64,000 nucleotides of DNA from Fuerstiella marisgermanici (GCF_001983935.1 NZ_CP017641.1:4712001-4776000), one strand, 5' to 3'; positions 45,728 to 57,225 are shown, counted from the first letter of the stretch. The notes: generated from the letters alone by a model not told the origin. Numbers and translations are program-made.

Positions 45728-48331
45728 TCAATTCGAATTCACCTCGGCTGGCAACGACTCACTCCGCGAGCGGTACAGAAACGCGTCGGAGGTGAGGAGT
45801 GAGACGAGCAGGGCGTTCATGCTGCCGCCGTTGTCTTTGTAGGCTTTCCACGCTTCCTGCAAGACGGGGGCGTCGTTGAGCGTTTCGTTGCGGCCCATCC
45901 AGAAGCGGAAGGCATGACGGACAAAGACCTGTTCGGCTCGCTCGCTTGCGGCCAGCTTACGAATCAGATCGATGGCGTCGGTGACTTTGCCGTCTAAGGT
46001 CGCGTCGCCGGAATCAATGATCTCGCCGGATGTGTCGACGGGGTTGTCCAGTTCCGTTTCCCGGTACAAGCCAGCGTGGTTGAACATTTCGAAGGGCAGC
46101 CCAAGCGGATCCATCTTCTTGTGACACGTCCAGCAATAATCTTCCCGAGTAACTCGCATACGCTCACGCAGCGTGTTTGTTGGCTCATCCGGCAACATGG
46201 CATCGACAGTAATTGGCACGTCTGGAATGCCTCCACCGAGTAACCGTTCGCGAATCCAGCGACCTCGACGAATGGCATGGTTGTCCATGGCATCGGAGTG
46301 TGAAACGAGCCAGCTGGGATGAGTGAGAATCCCCAGACGCTCGCCTTCGGGAACCGTCGCCAGAACACGTTCCGGCTTCATCGAACCTCGGCCAAAACTT
46401 CGGCGACTCACACGAGCATAGATTTCCGGCCCTGACAAGTCTGCCTGCTTGACGCCATGGTAGATAATCGGTTGTCTCGGCGTGCCTTTCGCGGCCCGTT
46501 CCATCGCCGCCAACGCCTTCTTCTTCGCCGCCAGAACCTTCTCCGTCTTCTTCTGATCCCTGGCGTTGAGGTCTTCTTTTAGCGTGGCCTCAAGTTCTGC
46601 AATTTCCTGTTCCGCCGCCTTTAGCACGGCAGCGGACTTCTTCGCGGCCTCGGCCTTCTCCTTCCTCTCAGCAGCGATCGATGCTGCCTTTTCTTTTCTT
46701 GAGCGTTGCGTGCCGAAGTAGACGTTGTCGGCTTTGGTGGCGACGACCTTGTCGGTTGTCAGCAGCTGGTTAAGGACATCCTTATCGTCCTTCAGAATGA
46801 GTTCGATCAGCCGATCGGTGCTTGCCGTCGCGCCGAACATTGCGTTGTAGTGAGCCTGTCCTCTGTTATTGACTCCCGTGGCCGCGAGGGCCCGGCCATC
46901 TTTGCAAATGTAGCCGCCAAGGTCGTAGTCGAAGTAGTCGCGAAAAAACCTCAGAATGCGTGGCTTGCGGATGCTTTCGTCCGCCAGCATCCGTTCGACT
47001 TCGCGCCGTACGTCGTCACGGGTACGCATTCGGCCTTCGACGATGGCGTGGCGCAACTTATCATCGGGCCGGATGTATCGCAACGCATGATTGACGGCCA
47101 AACCCAGTTCCCAATCCTGCAGCATGACTCGACCGTGTTGATCCGGTTGACCGGTTTCGACCAGTTCCGGTCGAAACAGCGCGTCGCGATCGAGGAAGAT
47201 GGACGATAGTCCCAAAACCGCGCCGTCCTTCTTGCCGAGCTTTTCGATGGATTGCTGAGTGATCCCAACATACGTATCGGACTCAGATTTATTCGGCGGC
47301 CGGAATGTTAAAGCTTCGAACAAATAGTCCACCGCTGCACGCAGACGTTCGTCGGTGACGGCGTCTATTTTCATCAGGTCGTAAACCGGCGTCAGCGGAC
47401 GAACAACTTTGGTGCTGTACACGATGCTGGTGGGCAGGCCACGAATATCGCCCTTCATTTTGTCTGCGATGGATTTCGGATCATCCGTGATCTGATACGG
47501 CTGAGCGATGCTGAGCGGGCCTTCCGCCATGTAGCGAATGATGTCGCCAGCAATGCCCATAATCTGAGTCGCTTCGGCGCTGTTGACGGAATAGAAGTCC
47601 GGGTAGTTCTCCAGCCCGTGATTGCGAGCTGAGGACAGCACGGCCGGGACACTCTTGACGGACGTCGCATAGGCAACCGTCCCGCCTTTCCACTGGATGA
47701 TGCGATCGGTGCCGAAGTAGAGTTTGAGTTCCCCGCCGTGGTTTGTGGGAACGACGTCGCCATGAGTACGCAGGCCCGGCTTGTTCGGGTCAAACGCCGG
47801 CTCCGTGTTAATTAATTCATTCAGCCGAGTAATGTGCTCCTGCGGAGACACTCGCCAGATTCGAGCCGGAGAGGACGTCGGCTTCAGTTTGACCCCGTCA
47901 GGAAGCTGACCGAACAGCAAATTGTGATCGACGAAGTTGCCTTTGTTGGGATCGAGATGATCGTGAAACCCACCTTTGTCACGCATGACGCGAGAAAGTT
48001 CTGCGACAATCCAATCAGAAAACTGCAGTCGCTCGATCACGTGCGGCTGCTCCGCGTCCTTCGGCGGCATTTCTTTTAGGCTAACCTGAGCCCACACGCT
48101 GCGCCATGTGGCTGCGTTGATTTCATCGATCGGGCCTAAGTCATCAAGCGAAAGATCGCCCGCGGGATCTGTGTCGCTATGACAGTCAATGCAATGAGTC
48201 GCCAGAAATGACTTCGCGAATCCGTCAAAGTCTTTTTCAACCGGTTGGCCGGGCGTGTAAGTCTGACCAGTTGCGACGGAAAGAACGCTCAACACAAGCG
48301 AGACTGCCAGCGCGAATCTGCCGCGATTCAT
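45728..48331 (-). CDS. DUF1592/DUF1588 protein with cytochrome-type haem site
   Basis: 867 residues. A signal peptide (to about residue 22) is followed by a planctomycete cytochrome-c domain with haem site CIDCH at 47-51, then the DUF1587, DUF1592, DUF1588 and DUF1585 blocks (for example [17 protein letters not shown] and, at the end, [18 protein letters not shown], a second C-x-x-C-H). Between about 544 and 610 there is a Lys/Ala/Glu-rich coiled coil ([20 protein letters not shown]) that interrupts the domain. Such proteins occur with DUF1552 proteins in large planctomycete families of unknown function; a periplasmic redox or polymer-degrading role is speculative. It overlaps the DUF1552 gene by four bases. 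Confidence 0.9.
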   Translation of the reverse strand: MNRGRFALAVSLVLSVLSVATGQTYTPGQPVEKDFDGFAKSFLATHCIDCHSDTDPAGDLSLDDLGPIDEINAATWRSVWAQVSLKEMPPKDAEQPHVIERLQFSDWIVAELSRVMRDKGGFHDHLDPNKGNFVDHNLLFGQLPDGVKLKPTSSPARIWRVSPQEHITRLNELINTEPAFDPNKPGLRTHGDVVPTNHGGELKLYFGTDRIIQWKGGTVAYATSVKSVPAVLSSARNHGLENYPDFYSVNSAEATQIMGIAGDIIRYMAEGPLSIAQPYQITDDPKSIADKMKGDIRGLPTSIVYSTKVVRPLTPVYDLMKIDAVTDERLRAAVDYLFEALTFRPPNKSESDTYVGITQQSIEKLGKKDGAVLGLSSIFLDRDALFRPELVETGQPDQHGRVMLQDWELGLAVNHALRYIRPDDKLRHAIVEGRMRTRDDVRREVERMLADESIRKPRILRFFRDYFDYDLGGYICKDGRALAATGVNNRGQAHYNAMFGATASTDRLIELILKDDKDVLNQLLTTDKVVATKADNVYFGTQRSRKEKAASIAAERKEKAEAAKKSAAVLKAAEQEIAELEATLKEDLNARDQKKTEKVLAAKKKALAAMERAAKGTPRQPIIYHGVKQADLSGPEIYARVSRRSFGRGSMKPERVLATVPEGERLGILTHPSWLVSHSDAMDNHAIRRGRWIRERLLGGGIPDVPITVDAMLPDEPTNTLRERMRVTREDYCWTCHKKMDPLGLPFEMFNHAGLYRETELDNPVDTSGEIIDSGDATLDGKVTDAIDLIRKLAASERAEQVFVRHAFRFWMGRNETLNDAPVLQEAWKAYKDNGGSMNALLVSLLTSDAFLYRSRSESLPAEVNSN

Positions 48332-49647
48332 ACCAGCACTTCCTTAAGCGGGCCGGTGCTGTCGTCAAACTTGCCGGCCATTTTTTCGTCCATGTTGAAA
48401 CGATCACAATTCTGGCCGGCCGCACGCAACAGTGACGTGTACAGCGCGTTGATCGGTCGCTTGCCGTCCAGTTGCGTGAAGCAACCTGTTTTGAAGGCAC
48501 CGCCCATGTCGCCCAACAGCATGACGGGCCAGTTGGCACCGTTGGTGTGCTGCTTGTCGGCATTGTTGCTGGTGTAGACAATCAACGTATTGTCCATCAT
48601 GGTGCCGCTTCCTTCAGGCACGCTTTCCAGCTTTTCCATGATCCGGACCAACATGCGGCTGTTGTACTGGCGAATCTTGATCCAGATCGGATTGTCCGGC
48701 TGCTCCATGTGACCCAGGTTGTGCCCCTGTTCTTCGATTCCCAGCCCCTTCCACGCACCGAAGATCTCACCACGTCCCGAGCCGATGGTCAGCGTATTGG
48801 TGATTCCCGACGTGAGCGACGAGATACCCAGATCAAGCAGGCAATCATGCCAGTCTGTTTCGAACTCCGGCTTGGTGTATCGTTCGTCGACCGCCGGCGC
48901 GAACTTCTGCAGATGCTCGGAAACCGTGTCCAAACGCGCGCGGAGACCGTTCACGTCTTTAAAGCCCTGCACGTATTGGCCGTAACGCTGCCGGTCCGAC
49001 ATGGGCAGCGTTCGTCCCTTGGCAGCCGCCAGTTGCTCGATTTTATCCATGACGGTCGATCTAGCTTCATGCTGAAGACGAATGTCGCCCGACGAAATTC
49101 CGCCGAACAGCATTTGATAAAGATGATTCGGGTTCGAATGCATAAAGATCGGCTGCCCGGCACCGCTGGCTGAGAGTGTCGCCAGCGTCGGCTTCGTCTT
49201 CATGTTCTCAATCGAATCCATGCCGATGCAAAGATGAGGCAACAACGTTTCCGGAAGCACCTTGCTGAGTTCATAGTCAATCGTCGGCGCACTCGGCGGC
49301 ACACCATCACTCCCGCGATAACCACCCAACGCGCCGAAGAACGCGCTGTGCGACGGACTGGTGTGAAGCCCATGTAAGCCGTTGATGATATGCAGGCGTT
49401 CTTTGTAAGGTTCGAGTGCACTAATCGGCTCAGGAAGTTTGGATTTCGCCAGCGAGCCACTGGTGTTCATTCCTTCGGGAATACAGGTCTTCGGGTCAAA
49501 GCCCTGGTTCTGCATGAAGAACACAATCCGCTTGGGAGTCGCGCTGCTTATCGGCGATGCCAGCAGACGTTGAGGGAACAGCGAAGAAGTGACGGCGGCA
49601 CCGGTACCGGCGGCGATTCCCTGCAGCATTGTTCGACGGTTGAGCAT
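48328..49647 (-). CDS. DUF1552 family exported protein
   Basis: 439 residues. The N-terminus [20 protein letters not shown] resembles a Tat signal. The mature part has the DUF1552 elements [39 protein letters not shown] and, near the end, [27 protein letters not shown], a pattern related to the alkaline-phosphatase/sulfatase (DUF1501-like) fold. The function is unknown. It is the first gene of a two-gene operon with DUF1592 (ATGA overlap), a pairing that recurs in planctomycetes. Confidence 0.9.
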   Translation of the reverse strand: MLNRRTMLQGIAAGTGAAVTSSLFPQRLLASPISSATPKRIVFFMQNQGFDPKTCIPEGMNTSGSLAKSKLPEPISALEPYKERLHIINGLHGLHTSPSHSAFFGALGGYRGSDGVPPSAPTIDYELSKVLPETLLPHLCIGMDSIENMKTKPTLATLSASGAGQPIFMHSNPNHLYQMLFGGISSGDIRLQHEARSTVMDKIEQLAAAKGRTLPMSDRQRYGQYVQGFKDVNGLRARLDTVSEHLQKFAPAVDERYTKPEFETDWHDCLLDLGISSLTSGITNTLTIGSGRGEIFGAWKGLGIEEQGHNLGHMEQPDNPIWIKIRQYNSRMLVRIMEKLESVPEGSGTMMDNTLIVYTSNNADKQHTNGANWPVMLLGDMGGAFKTGCFTQLDGKRPINALYTSLLRAAGQNCDRFNMDEKMAGKFDDSTGPLKEVLV

Positions 49648-50226
49648 GATGATCTTTCAGGATGACTTCTACATTTTCGGGCGTCAGTTTTGGAAACTGG
49701 CCCTCTCGAAACAAGACTTCGCCGCTCGACATTATGACATCTCGCCGTTTCTGGTCGAAGTGAATTTCAACGGATAGATGGCACCAAACTCAAGTATGAG
49801 GCGATTATTGCCGGAAGTAAGGCTAAGAACCTGCTCACCAACCGCATTCTTCGAAGGTGACCGAGGGGTGGGCCGAGCCGATGTAGAAACCCTTGCGTTC
49901 ACAAGCGGTCGACGCAGGGAAATTGGAACCGGGGACTGCAGAGGCTAAAATTTCAAGGGGTGGCAAACACTTGCCGCACCACAGTCGCCAAGGCGCGCTG
50001 GTAGTGCATGTCCCCACGGGAACGGCCAAAGCATCCTTGTTTCGCGGCGCTGTATGTCGCCCGGTGTTGACATTGTCATCCCCCCTTAACGGCGGCAGCT
50101 CACAGCCGCACAGCAAATCGTTGACAAATCGCTGACGACGACAGTACGGCACGCGGATTGCGTTGTTGACCTGTGTGTCTCATTTTCGCCTTGCGTGGAA
50201 ATTTTCGAACACGGGAGCAACCAGTC
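49648..50226. other. 579-bp divergent region between DUF1552 and the Mrp locus
   Basis: I see no gene. It holds an inverted repeat CAGTTT-TGG-AAACTG (49685-49699) 38 bp upstream of the DUF1552 start and a tandem repeat AAATCGTTGAC / AAATCGCTGAC (50115-50136) about 90 bp upstream of the small membrane gene. Both could be regulator sites. A TTGACA at 50121-50126 lacks a good -10 partner. Confidence 0.5.
50115..50136 (+). repeat. 11-bp tandem direct repeat upstream of the Mrp locus
   Basis: Two adjacent copies differ at one base. Direct repeats of one helical turn are typical of response-regulator sites, but no binding protein is known. Confidence 0.35.
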
Positions 50227-50373
50227 ATGTCAACACTTTACCCCACAACCAACGACCACAAGTCGTTTGACGGTCGGCACAAATGTGACGACTATACGCC
50301 GCGCGAAAATCTGCTCGGTCGACTGCTGCTGCTGGCGGTGATCCTGCTTGCGATTTTGCTGAGTTCCATTTAG
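50227..50373 (+). CDS. 48-residue single-pass membrane peptide
   Basis: Starts MSTLYPTTNDHKSFDGRHKC; a polar, charged N-terminal half is followed by one helix, LLGRLLLLAVILLAILLSSI, that reaches the end of the protein. GGGAG stands nine bases before the ATG. It lies directly before mrpA with a hairpin between them, so it may be a leader peptide or a small accessory subunit of the antiporter. No family is recognised. Confidence 0.6.
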   Translation: MSTLYPTTNDHKSFDGRHKCDDYTPRENLLGRLLLLAVILLAILLSSI

Positions 50374-50380
50374 AAGATTG

Positions 50381-50407
50381 AAGGCGTCTGGTGACGCCCT
50401 TCTTTGT
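50381..50407 (+). terminator. Hairpin between the small gene and mrpA (terminator or attenuator)
   Basis: GGCGTC-TGGT-GACGCC with a further AAG/CTT pairing, followed by CTTCTTTG. It sits eight bases after the small gene's stop and before the mrpA start, so it could attenuate the operon. Confidence 0.5.
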
Positions 50408-50421
50408 CCCAGACGGTCTTT

Positions 50422-52845
50422 ATGCATCTTTGGTTACTGGCAATTCTGTTGGCCGCGATGGCCGCTCCATGGCTGAATCGATGGGCGGGATCCCACGCGG
50501 GCTGGCTGCTGGCCTTCGTCCCGGCTGGCGTATTCGCGGCGCTGTTGAATAACCTCACACCCGTCGCTAACGGCGACGTCCTGGCCGCGTCGTGGGACTG
50601 GGTTCCGCAGTTGCATCTGGTGTTGTCGCTGCGGCTGGATGGACTCAGCCTGCTGTTCGCATTGCTGATCACCGGTATCGGCTCGGTCATCCTGACGTAC
50701 GCCGGCGCGTATCTGAAGGGCGACGATCGACTTGGTCTGCTGCTGATGTTTCTGCTGCTGTTCATGGGCAGCATGCTGGGCTTGGTGCTGGCCGACAACC
50801 TGCTGACACTGTTCATCTTCTGGGAACTGACCAGCATCACGTCGTACCTGCTGATCGGATTCAACAACGAGAACCCGGTATCGCGAGCGTCCGCACTACA
50901 AGCATTGCTGGTTACGGGCGGCGGCGGATTGGCGTTGTTGCCTGGCTTGCTGCTGCTGGGAGTTGCCGGTCAGACGTTTGAAATTTCGTTGCTGGCCGAA
51001 CAGGCGGACGTCGTTCGACAGCATGCGTTCTACCTGCCCGCACTGCTGCTGATTCTGGTCGGAGCGTTCACGAAGTCGGCTCAATTCCCCTTCCACTTCT
51101 GGCTGCCCGACGCCATGGCGGCGCCCACGCCAATCAGCGCCTATTTGCATTCTGCGACGATGGTCAAGGCGGGAGTGTACCTGCTGGCCCGACTGCATCC
51201 TGTGATGGGAGGAACCTCTGAATGGTTCTGGCTAATCGCGTCAGTCGGCGGAATCACCACGATGCTGGGAGCCGTCCTGGCGTTGCGAGCTGTCGACCTG
51301 AAACAGATTCTTGCCTACGCCACCATCAGCGTTTTGGGCACGTTGACCATGCTGCTGGGCATCGGCACAGAAGCCACCATCACCGCGGCTCTGGCAATGC
51401 TGGTCGCTCACGCATTGTACAAGGGCGGCCTGTTTATGGTGGCCGGAGCGATCGATCACGCCGTGCACGAGCGAGACGTTCGCCAACTGGGCGGGCTGCG
51501 TGCCGTGATGCCAATGACGTTGGCGGCGGCCGCACTGGGCGGATTATCGATGGTCGCTGTGTTGCCTATGTTTGGCTTTGTGGCGAAGGAGCTGTATTAC
51601 GAATCAGTCGGCGGTGGATTTTTTCTGATCGCATTCGTATCTAACGTGCTGCTGTTTGTGGCGGCCGGTCTGGTGTGCCTGAAGCCGTTTTTCGGAACAC
51701 GAACGCCGATCACGCAGAAGGCTCATGAAGGCAGCCTCGCCATGTGGGGCGGCCCGCTGGTGTTGGGACTGGCGAGTCTATCGTTGGGCTTGTGGCCGTC
51801 AGCGCTGGAAGGACTTCTGGCTGCAGGCAGCGGCACAATTGCAGGCAGTCCCATTTCACTGCACCTGGCATTGTGGCATGGCTTCAATTCGACGTTGATC
51901 CTGTCGCTGTTGACGCTGGCAGCAGGCGGTGCCCTGTATTGGCGTCGTAGACGGTTGAACTGGCTGGTCGTCAGCGCAGACGCTGGACCTGCCAACACTG
52001 AAGAAACAACAGCAGCGCCCAGCCAGATTGATGAGGGGACGAATGGTTCAAACACCGCAACGTGGAAACGATTCGCCAATTCCGGCCTGCAGATCATGGC
52101 CCCTTCCGCTTGTTATCGCTGGCTGCTGAAAACAACAAACGACGTTGCGAGATGGCAAACGTCGGTCCTGCAAAACGGCTATCTCAGCATCTATCTGTTG
52201 ACGATGATCGCGGCCACGGTGTTTAGCGTCTGGCTGGCGATTCGCGGGGAATCTCTTTCGCAAATCGGATCGTTTGGATGGGACGTGCGCGTTCATGAAG
52301 GGTTATTGATCGCACTCATTTTGGTCGCGGCAGTCGTCGCGGTACGAGCGACTACGTGGTTGCTGGCGGTCGGATCACTGGGAGTTGTCGGATACTGCGT
52401 AGCAGGTTTGTTTGTGTTGTTTGGTGCTCCAGACCTGGCGATGACTCAGTTCGTCATCGAAACGCTGACCGTGATTTTGTTTGTGATGGCGTTTTCGCGG
52501 CTGCCCGATTTTCGTCGACTGTCGGCCAGAAAAACGCGATGGCGAGATGCACTCGTTGCTGCAACGGCCGGAGGAACGATCACAGTGTTGCTGTTGTTTG
52601 CAATGACAGTGCGATCCGACCATCCGATCTCGACGTTCTATGCAGATCACAGCGTCGAAGAGGCTCACGGACGCAACCTGGTAAACGTGATCCTGGTCGA
52701 CTTTCGAGCTCTGGACACGCTTGGCGAAATCACAGTGCTGTCCATCGCCGCGATCGGCGTGTATTCGCTGCTGACTCTGCGGCCGTCCGGCGCATCTCAG
52801 ATGGCAACCGGAGCCAGCCCGGACCCGGATCAGGAAAGCTCGTAA
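50422..52845 (+). CDS. mrpA: Mrp cation/proton antiporter subunit A
   Basis: 807 residues from ATG 50422; a TTG at 50404 would add six, and neither has a good ribosome site. It is an NuoL/ND5-type proton-channel membrane protein in its first two thirds: [54 protein letters not shown], and [18 protein letters not shown]. The C-terminal third has the MbhD/MbhE-like helices found in subunit A, ending [18 protein letters not shown]. With subunits B to G it forms a complex exchanging Na+ (or K+) for protons across the inner membrane, used in alkali and sodium resistance. It is the first of seven tightly packed genes. Confidence 0.95.
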   Translation: MHLWLLAILLAAMAAPWLNRWAGSHAGWLLAFVPAGVFAALLNNLTPVANGDVLAASWDWVPQLHLVLSLRLDGLSLLFALLITGIGSVILTYAGAYLKGDDRLGLLLMFLLLFMGSMLGLVLADNLLTLFIFWELTSITSYLLIGFNNENPVSRASALQALLVTGGGGLALLPGLLLLGVAGQTFEISLLAEQADVVRQHAFYLPALLLILVGAFTKSAQFPFHFWLPDAMAAPTPISAYLHSATMVKAGVYLLARLHPVMGGTSEWFWLIASVGGITTMLGAVLALRAVDLKQILAYATISVLGTLTMLLGIGTEATITAALAMLVAHALYKGGLFMVAGAIDHAVHERDVRQLGGLRAVMPMTLAAAALGGLSMVAVLPMFGFVAKELYYESVGGGFFLIAFVSNVLLFVAAGLVCLKPFFGTRTPITQKAHEGSLAMWGGPLVLGLASLSLGLWPSALEGLLAAGSGTIAGSPISLHLALWHGFNSTLILSLLTLAAGGALYWRRRRLNWLVVSADAGPANTEETTAAPSQIDEGTNGSNTATWKRFANSGLQIMAPSACYRWLLKTTNDVARWQTSVLQNGYLSIYLLTMIAATVFSVWLAIRGESLSQIGSFGWDVRVHEGLLIALILVAAVVAVRATTWLLAVGSLGVVGYCVAGLFVLFGAPDLAMTQFVIETLTVILFVMAFSRLPDFRRLSARKTRWRDALVAATAGGTITVLLLFAMTVRSDHPISTFYADHSVEEAHGRNLVNVILVDFRALDTLGEITVLSIAAIGVYSLLTLRPSGASQMATGASPDPDQESS

Positions 52846-52848
52846 CTC

Positions 52849-53265
52849 ATGGACACCTTAATTCTAAAAACAGCAACTCGGTTCCTATTGCCGATTCTGC
52901 TTTTGTTTTCCGTGTTCTTATTTCTGCGCGGACACAACGAACCAGGAGGCGGCTTCGTCGGCGGCCTCATGACAACGGGTGCGGTCGCGTTGTACGCGAT
53001 GGCAAATGGAGTGGCAGAAGCTCGCCAGGTGTTGCGAGTCTCACCGCGCATACTGATCGGCACGGGCCTGTTGCTGGGCCTGACCAGCGGTCTGCTACCG
53101 GTGCTGGCGGGACGCAGTTTTCTGACCGGCATGTGGGGCGAAGCCCATGTGCCCGGATTTGGCCACGTTCACCTGGGCACGCCCTTGTTGTTCGATTTGA
53201 GCGTCTATAGCGTCGTCACCGGTGTGACGCTGGTGTTTGTGTTTACGTTGTTGGAGGAATCGTAG
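52849..53265 (+). CDS. mrpB: Mrp cation/proton antiporter subunit B
   Basis: 138 residues with about four membrane helices. The MnhB signature [17 protein letters not shown] lies near residue 26, and the C-terminus is [18 protein letters not shown]. It is a small structural subunit of the Mrp complex. It begins three bases after the mrpA stop, with AGGAAAG as ribosome site. Confidence 0.95.
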   Translation: MDTLILKTATRFLLPILLLFSVFLFLRGHNEPGGGFVGGLMTTGAVALYAMANGVAEARQVLRVSPRILIGTGLLLGLTSGLLPVLAGRSFLTGMWGEAHVPGFGHVHLGTPLLFDLSVYSVVTGVTLVFVFTLLEES

Positions 53266-53268
53266 GCC

Positions 53269-53616
53269 TTGGATATTTTACTCGCCATCACCGTCGGCGG
53301 TCTTTACGCCACCGGCATCTACATGATGCTAAGGCGGAGTGTTGTGAAGCTGTTAATCGGCCTGGGCTTGTTAAGCCACGCTGCCAACCTGCTGATCTTC
53401 ACAGCGGGCGGGGTTGTGCGCGGACGCCCGCCCGTGGTCCCCAAAGGGGAACTGCACCCGCTGAAAATCGTCGCCGACCCGTTGCCTCAGGCGCTGATTC
53501 TCACCGCGATCGTAATCAGCTTCGCCGTGCTCGCGTTTGCTCTTGTGCTGATCTATCGCACCTATCAAACCGTTGATACGGATGACCTGCACGAATTGAA
53601 AGCCACCGACCGATGA
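53269..53616 (+). CDS. mrpC: Mrp cation/proton antiporter subunit C
   Basis: 115 residues with three helices, homologous to NuoK. It starts at a TTG; GGAGG lies 11 bases before it, and the frame has no ATG that would keep the first helix ([19 protein letters not shown]). The conserved [16 protein letters not shown] follows. It ends with an ATGA overlap into mrpD. Confidence 0.93.
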   Translation: MDILLAITVGGLYATGIYMMLRRSVVKLLIGLGLLSHAANLLIFTAGGVVRGRPPVVPKGELHPLKIVADPLPQALILTAIVISFAVLAFALVLIYRTYQTVDTDDLHELKATDR

Positions 53617-55127
53617 GCAATCTGCTGGTGCTTCCGATCGCGATTCCGCTGGCAACGATGGCCGTATTGGTGTTGTTCTGGAAGTCATTGCGCGTACAAA
53701 AAACTTTGGGCGTGATCGGTACATTCGTGATGCTGGCAGCGGCCATCACGTTGTTGATCACAGTCCGTCGCGATGGCATTCTGGTGCTGAACGTCGGAAG
53801 CTGGCCCGCACCGTTTGGAATCACTCTGGTCGCAGACCTGCTTAGCTGCATCATGGTTCTGCTAGCCAGCGTAATGGCCGTTGCGGTATCGATCTACTCG
53901 CTCACGGGCATCGATGACGCTCGCGTCGACTTCGGCTTTTACCCGCTGCTTCACCTGCTGCTGATGGGCGTTTGCGGCGCATTCCTCACAGGCGACATCT
54001 TCAACTTGTATGTGTGGTTCGAAGTCATGCTGATCGCGTCGTTCGTGCTGCTGTCGCTGGGCGGCGAACAGGGGCAGCTGGAAGGTGCGATCAAATACGT
54101 CACGCTGAACCTAATCTCGTCAGCCGTCTTTCTGGCCGCGATCGGTGTGCTTTACGCTGCGACTGGCACGTTAAACATGGCCGACCTGGCAGTAAAACTT
54201 CGCAACTTTCACGACGCGGATATTGTCAATGTGTTGGCCATGCTGTTCCTGATTGCATTCGGAACAAAAGCCGCCGTGTTCCCACTCTTCTTCTGGCTGC
54301 CAGCGTCGTACCACACTCCACCAGTCGCCGTGTCTGCGATTTTTGCAGGACTGCTGACCAAGGTTGGCGTCTATGCGTTGATCCGAGTGTTCACGCTGTT
54401 GTTTGTCTCAGACACTGAGTTCACGCATTCGCTGTTACTGATCATCGCGGGCCTCACGATGGTGACGGGTGTCCTTGGAGCGATGGCGCAAAACGAAATC
54501 CGCCGCATCCTGTCGTTTCATATCGTTAGCCAGATCGGCTACATGCTGATGGGCCTGGCCGTCTTCACGCCACTGGCTCTGGCTGGATCCGTGTTCTACA
54601 TCATTCATCATATCGTCGTAAAAACGAACCTGTTTTTGATCGGCGGAATCGTAGAACAGCGTTTCGGGACGGGGAAACTGAAGGAAATCGGTGGCCTTCT
54701 GCTTAGCGCGCCACTATTGGCAGCTCTGTTCTTTGTGTCGGCAATGTCACTGGCTGGAATTCCGCCGCTGTCCGGCTTCTTCGCCAAGCTAACGCTGATT
54801 ACGGCCGCCCTGCAGGCCGAACAATATGCGATCGTTGTCACAGCACTGGCAGTCAGCCTGTTGACTCTGTTTTCAATGACCAAGATCTGGTCAGAAGCAT
54901 TTTGGAAGGCGGCTCCACTCAATGGCTCGACCGACCAACCGAAGCCACAAGCGTTAACTCGAAAAGCAAACAGCCTTCTGTTCGCGCCCGCCATGGTGCT
55001 CGTCACGATCACGGTGGGCATCGGCATCATGGCTGGTCCGGTGATGGATCTGTCCATAGCTGCTGCCGAGCAACTGTTGAATCCGGATCTGTACATTCAC
55101 GCGGTGCTGGGGGAGAAACGTTCATGA
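53613..55127 (+). CDS. mrpD: Mrp cation/proton antiporter subunit D
   Basis: 504 residues, a second proton-channel subunit of the NuoM/NuoN type. Motifs are [54 protein letters not shown] and [16 protein letters not shown], containing the conserved Lys and His of the channel. About 14 helices. It overlaps mrpC and mrpE by ATGA on both sides, indicating translational coupling. Confidence 0.95.
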   Translation: MSNLLVLPIAIPLATMAVLVLFWKSLRVQKTLGVIGTFVMLAAAITLLITVRRDGILVLNVGSWPAPFGITLVADLLSCIMVLLASVMAVAVSIYSLTGIDDARVDFGFYPLLHLLLMGVCGAFLTGDIFNLYVWFEVMLIASFVLLSLGGEQGQLEGAIKYVTLNLISSAVFLAAIGVLYAATGTLNMADLAVKLRNFHDADIVNVLAMLFLIAFGTKAAVFPLFFWLPASYHTPPVAVSAIFAGLLTKVGVYALIRVFTLLFVSDTEFTHSLLLIIAGLTMVTGVLGAMAQNEIRRILSFHIVSQIGYMLMGLAVFTPLALAGSVFYIIHHIVVKTNLFLIGGIVEQRFGTGKLKEIGGLLLSAPLLAALFFVSAMSLAGIPPLSGFFAKLTLITAALQAEQYAIVVTALAVSLLTLFSMTKIWSEAFWKAAPLNGSTDQPKPQALTRKANSLLFAPAMVLVTITVGIGIMAGPVMDLSIAAAEQLLNPDLYIHAVLGEKRS

Positions 55128-55597
55128 ATCGATTTCTATCGAATGTGTTTCTCGCTTTTGTCTGGGCGCTGGCTGGAGGTCAGATTTCGCTCACCAGTTT
55201 GACGGTGGGTTTCGTGCTGGGCTACCTGGTTCTGTGGGTCGCTCAACCCGTCATGCCAGAGACTCGCTACTTTCGTCGACTGCCGGCCGCCATACGGTTT
55301 GCGGGCTATTTCCTGTGGCAATTATTGCTGTCGAACCTGCGAGTCGCCTACGACGTGGTGACTCCGCATCTGTATATGAAACCGGGAATTGTGGCGGTTC
55401 CGCTGGACGCTAAAACGGATCAGGAAATCACATTGCTGGCAAATCTGATCACACTCACACCGGGGACGCTTAGTTTGGATGTATCTGAAGATCGCCGCGT
55501 CCTGTACGTGCACGCGATGTTTGTCGACGATGCGGACAGCGTTCGTGACAGCATCAAGAACGGCTTCGAACGTCGTCTGCTGGAGCTAATGCGATGA
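55124..55597 (+). CDS. mrpE: Mrp cation/proton antiporter subunit E
   Basis: 157 residues. Two N-terminal membrane helices are followed by the cytoplasmic MnhE domain ([41 protein letters not shown]). It helps assemble the complex. The start [12 protein letters not shown] lies after GGGGAGAAACG. ATGA overlaps join it to mrpD and mrpF. Confidence 0.95.
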   Translation: MNRFLSNVFLAFVWALAGGQISLTSLTVGFVLGYLVLWVAQPVMPETRYFRRLPAAIRFAGYFLWQLLLSNLRVAYDVVTPHLYMKPGIVAVPLDAKTDQEITLLANLITLTPGTLSLDVSEDRRVLYVHAMFVDDADSVRDSIKNGFERRLLELMR

Positions 55598-55917
55598 CGA
55601 ATCTTCCTGCGGCGACAATTCTTTTTGAACCTATCTTTGCCTCAACAAAAATGGTGGCTCTCACAACACAAATCGTATTGGCTGTGCTGGTGTTCTCCCT
55701 GGCTTTGGCCTTCCTGCGACTGGTGATAGGCCCTTCACTGCCCGATCGCGTCGTCGCACTGGACTTAATTGCGACGCTTCTGGTCGGCCTCATCGCAGTC
55801 AGCGCGATCGAAACGGGTGACGTTATTTTTCTGCGAGTCGCAATGGTGGTGGCGTTGTTCAATTTCATCGGCACGATCGGGTTTTCGTGGTACCTGCAGC
55901 AGGAGCGTCAAAAATGA
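55594..55917 (+). CDS. mrpF: Mrp cation/proton antiporter subunit F
   Basis: 107 residues with three helices and the MnhF motif [28 protein letters not shown]. It is longer by about 15 residues at the N-terminus than the shortest relatives. It overlaps mrpE and mrpG by four bases each. Confidence 0.94.
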   Translation: MTNLPAATILFEPIFASTKMVALTTQIVLAVLVFSLALAFLRLVIGPSLPDRVVALDLIATLLVGLIAVSAIETGDVIFLRVAMVVALFNFIGTIGFSWYLQQERQK

Positions 55918-56252
55918 CAGATGCGATCACTGTCTTTTTGCTGATTACCGGCACGGCGTTCGCGCTGTTGTCGGCTGTTGCTGTGGTGCGAATGCCGGAC
56001 CTGTACACTCGCATGCACGGTGCAACGAAGAGCGCCACTTTGGGCGTTGGCTGCACGATTCTTGCCGCCGCAATCCAGTTTGCAGACATGGAAACGGCGA
56101 CAGCCGCCGTCCTGATTGTGGGCTTCCTGTTTATGACCGCTCCCGTCGCCGCTCACATGATCGGTCGAGCGGCCTACCGTAAGCACGTCTCGCAATGGAC
56201 GGGAACGATCATTGATGAATCTCCGGCGCGACATGATGCGGCAGACGAATAA
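55914..56252 (+). CDS. mrpG: Mrp cation/proton antiporter subunit G
   Basis: 112 residues, three helices, with [19 protein letters not shown], the conserved MnhG stretch, then [20 protein letters not shown]. The start [13 protein letters not shown] at 55914 keeps the ATGA overlap with mrpF; an earlier in-frame ATG at 55887 lies inside mrpF. It is the last gene of the operon. Confidence 0.95.
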   Translation: MTDAITVFLLITGTAFALLSAVAVVRMPDLYTRMHGATKSATLGVGCTILAAAIQFADMETATAAVLIVGFLFMTAPVAAHMIGRAAYRKHVSQWTGTIIDESPARHDAADE

Positions 56253-56280
56253 AGTTTTCAGATTCAGATTGGGAATGGAA

Positions 56281-57225
56281 ATGAATCAGACGCCCCCTCG
56301 CCCGGCACATGCGCTTCGACTAGCCGTCGCTGCGATGATCGTCACGTCCGTTGCTGCGGCAAACGCACAGCAGCCACGCTCGGCAACGACTGAACCGTTG
56401 ATCCATCGAAATCGAATCCAACTTACGCTGGCAGGAGCTGAAAAAGCACTCGCTGCAGCTAAGCTGAAGGCGCACGAAATGGGCGTGAAGGTGAACATCG
56501 CCGTGGTCGACGACGGTGGTCACTTGCTTACCTTCGCACGAATGGAAGGAGCTCGTCCGGCCAGCATTTATACGTCCATCACAAAAGCCACGGCGGCCGC
56601 CACCAAGCGAGGTGCCACGGGACCGCTGCCCAATGCGGACGCGATGGATACGCACTTGAGTCTGGCGGTCGAACGCGCGGCTGAAGTCAGCGGAGGCAAG
56701 TTCACGACACTGAAAGGTGGCGTCCCAATTGTGATTGAAGGACAAGTCATCGGTGCCATCGGCGTCGGGGGCGCGAAGGGTGAAGAAGACGCCGAAGTCG
56801 CCAGTGCGGGCGTTGAAGCACTTGCCAAGCTGATTAAAGATCCAGCTACCTCTGACAATGATTCCCCCAACCCGCTCACTATTGAAGCGTTGGTTGGAAC
56901 CTGGCGAGTCGCAGACATCGCGGGTGGCGGCGTGACCGATACAACGATTCGCTTTGCACAGAACGGAGACGTTTTCGGAAGCACTGGCGTCAACCGCTAC
57001 ACGGCCAAAGTCAACATCGACGGCCCCAAACTGGGACTGCAAATGGGCCTCGCCACAACGCGAGCCGCCGGATCACCGGCACTGATGGAACAGGAAGCGA
57101 AGTTCCTGTCCGCCCTGAAGAAAGTCACCCGCTGGCAGTTAGACGAAAGCGGCCTGTTACTGTTGCAGGACGATAACGGAACAACCCAGTTGCGATGCTC
57201 GCGCACCGCGCCCAGCAAGGACTGA
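56281..57225 (+). CDS. Exported GlcG/HbpS-like protein fused to a META-like domain
   Basis: 314 residues. A signal peptide (to about residue 30) precedes a GlcG/HbpS domain (about 45-185): AGAEKALAAAKLKAHEMG, VNIAVVDDGGHLLTFARM and GGVPIVIEGQVIGAIGVGG, the standard haem-binding-protein pattern. From about 199 a META/HslJ-like domain follows (LTIEALVGTWRV, GDVFGSTGVNRYTA...), with the usual GCNxxxG loop lacking its cysteine. HbpS proteins bind haem or act as redox sensors outside the cell; META proteins are linked to stress resistance. The combination is unusual. The start is 56281 with GGGA upstream. It is 28 bp behind mrpG and may be on the same transcript. Confidence 0.85.
   Translation: MNQTPPRPAHALRLAVAAMIVTSVAAANAQQPRSATTEPLIHRNRIQLTLAGAEKALAAAKLKAHEMGVKVNIAVVDDGGHLLTFARMEGARPASIYTSITKATAAATKRGATGPLPNADAMDTHLSLAVERAAEVSGGKFTTLKGGVPIVIEGQVIGAIGVGGAKGEEDAEVASAGVEALAKLIKDPATSDNDSPNPLTIEALVGTWRVADIAGGGVTDTTIRFAQNGDVFGSTGVNRYTAKVNIDGPKLGLQMGLATTRAAGSPALMEQEAKFLSALKKVTRWQLDESGLLLLQDDNGTTQLRCSRTAPSKD

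Noticed and set aside
49496-49732. Minus-strand frame starting MSSGEVLFREGQ before the DUF1552 gene
   Set aside because: The first 31 residues look protein-like, but the rest is the DUF1552 gene read in another frame and no good ribosome site precedes it.
49835-50152. 105-codon minus frame in the divergent region before the Mrp locus
   Set aside because: Composition is random-like, with scattered Cys and Pro, no start signal and no motif.
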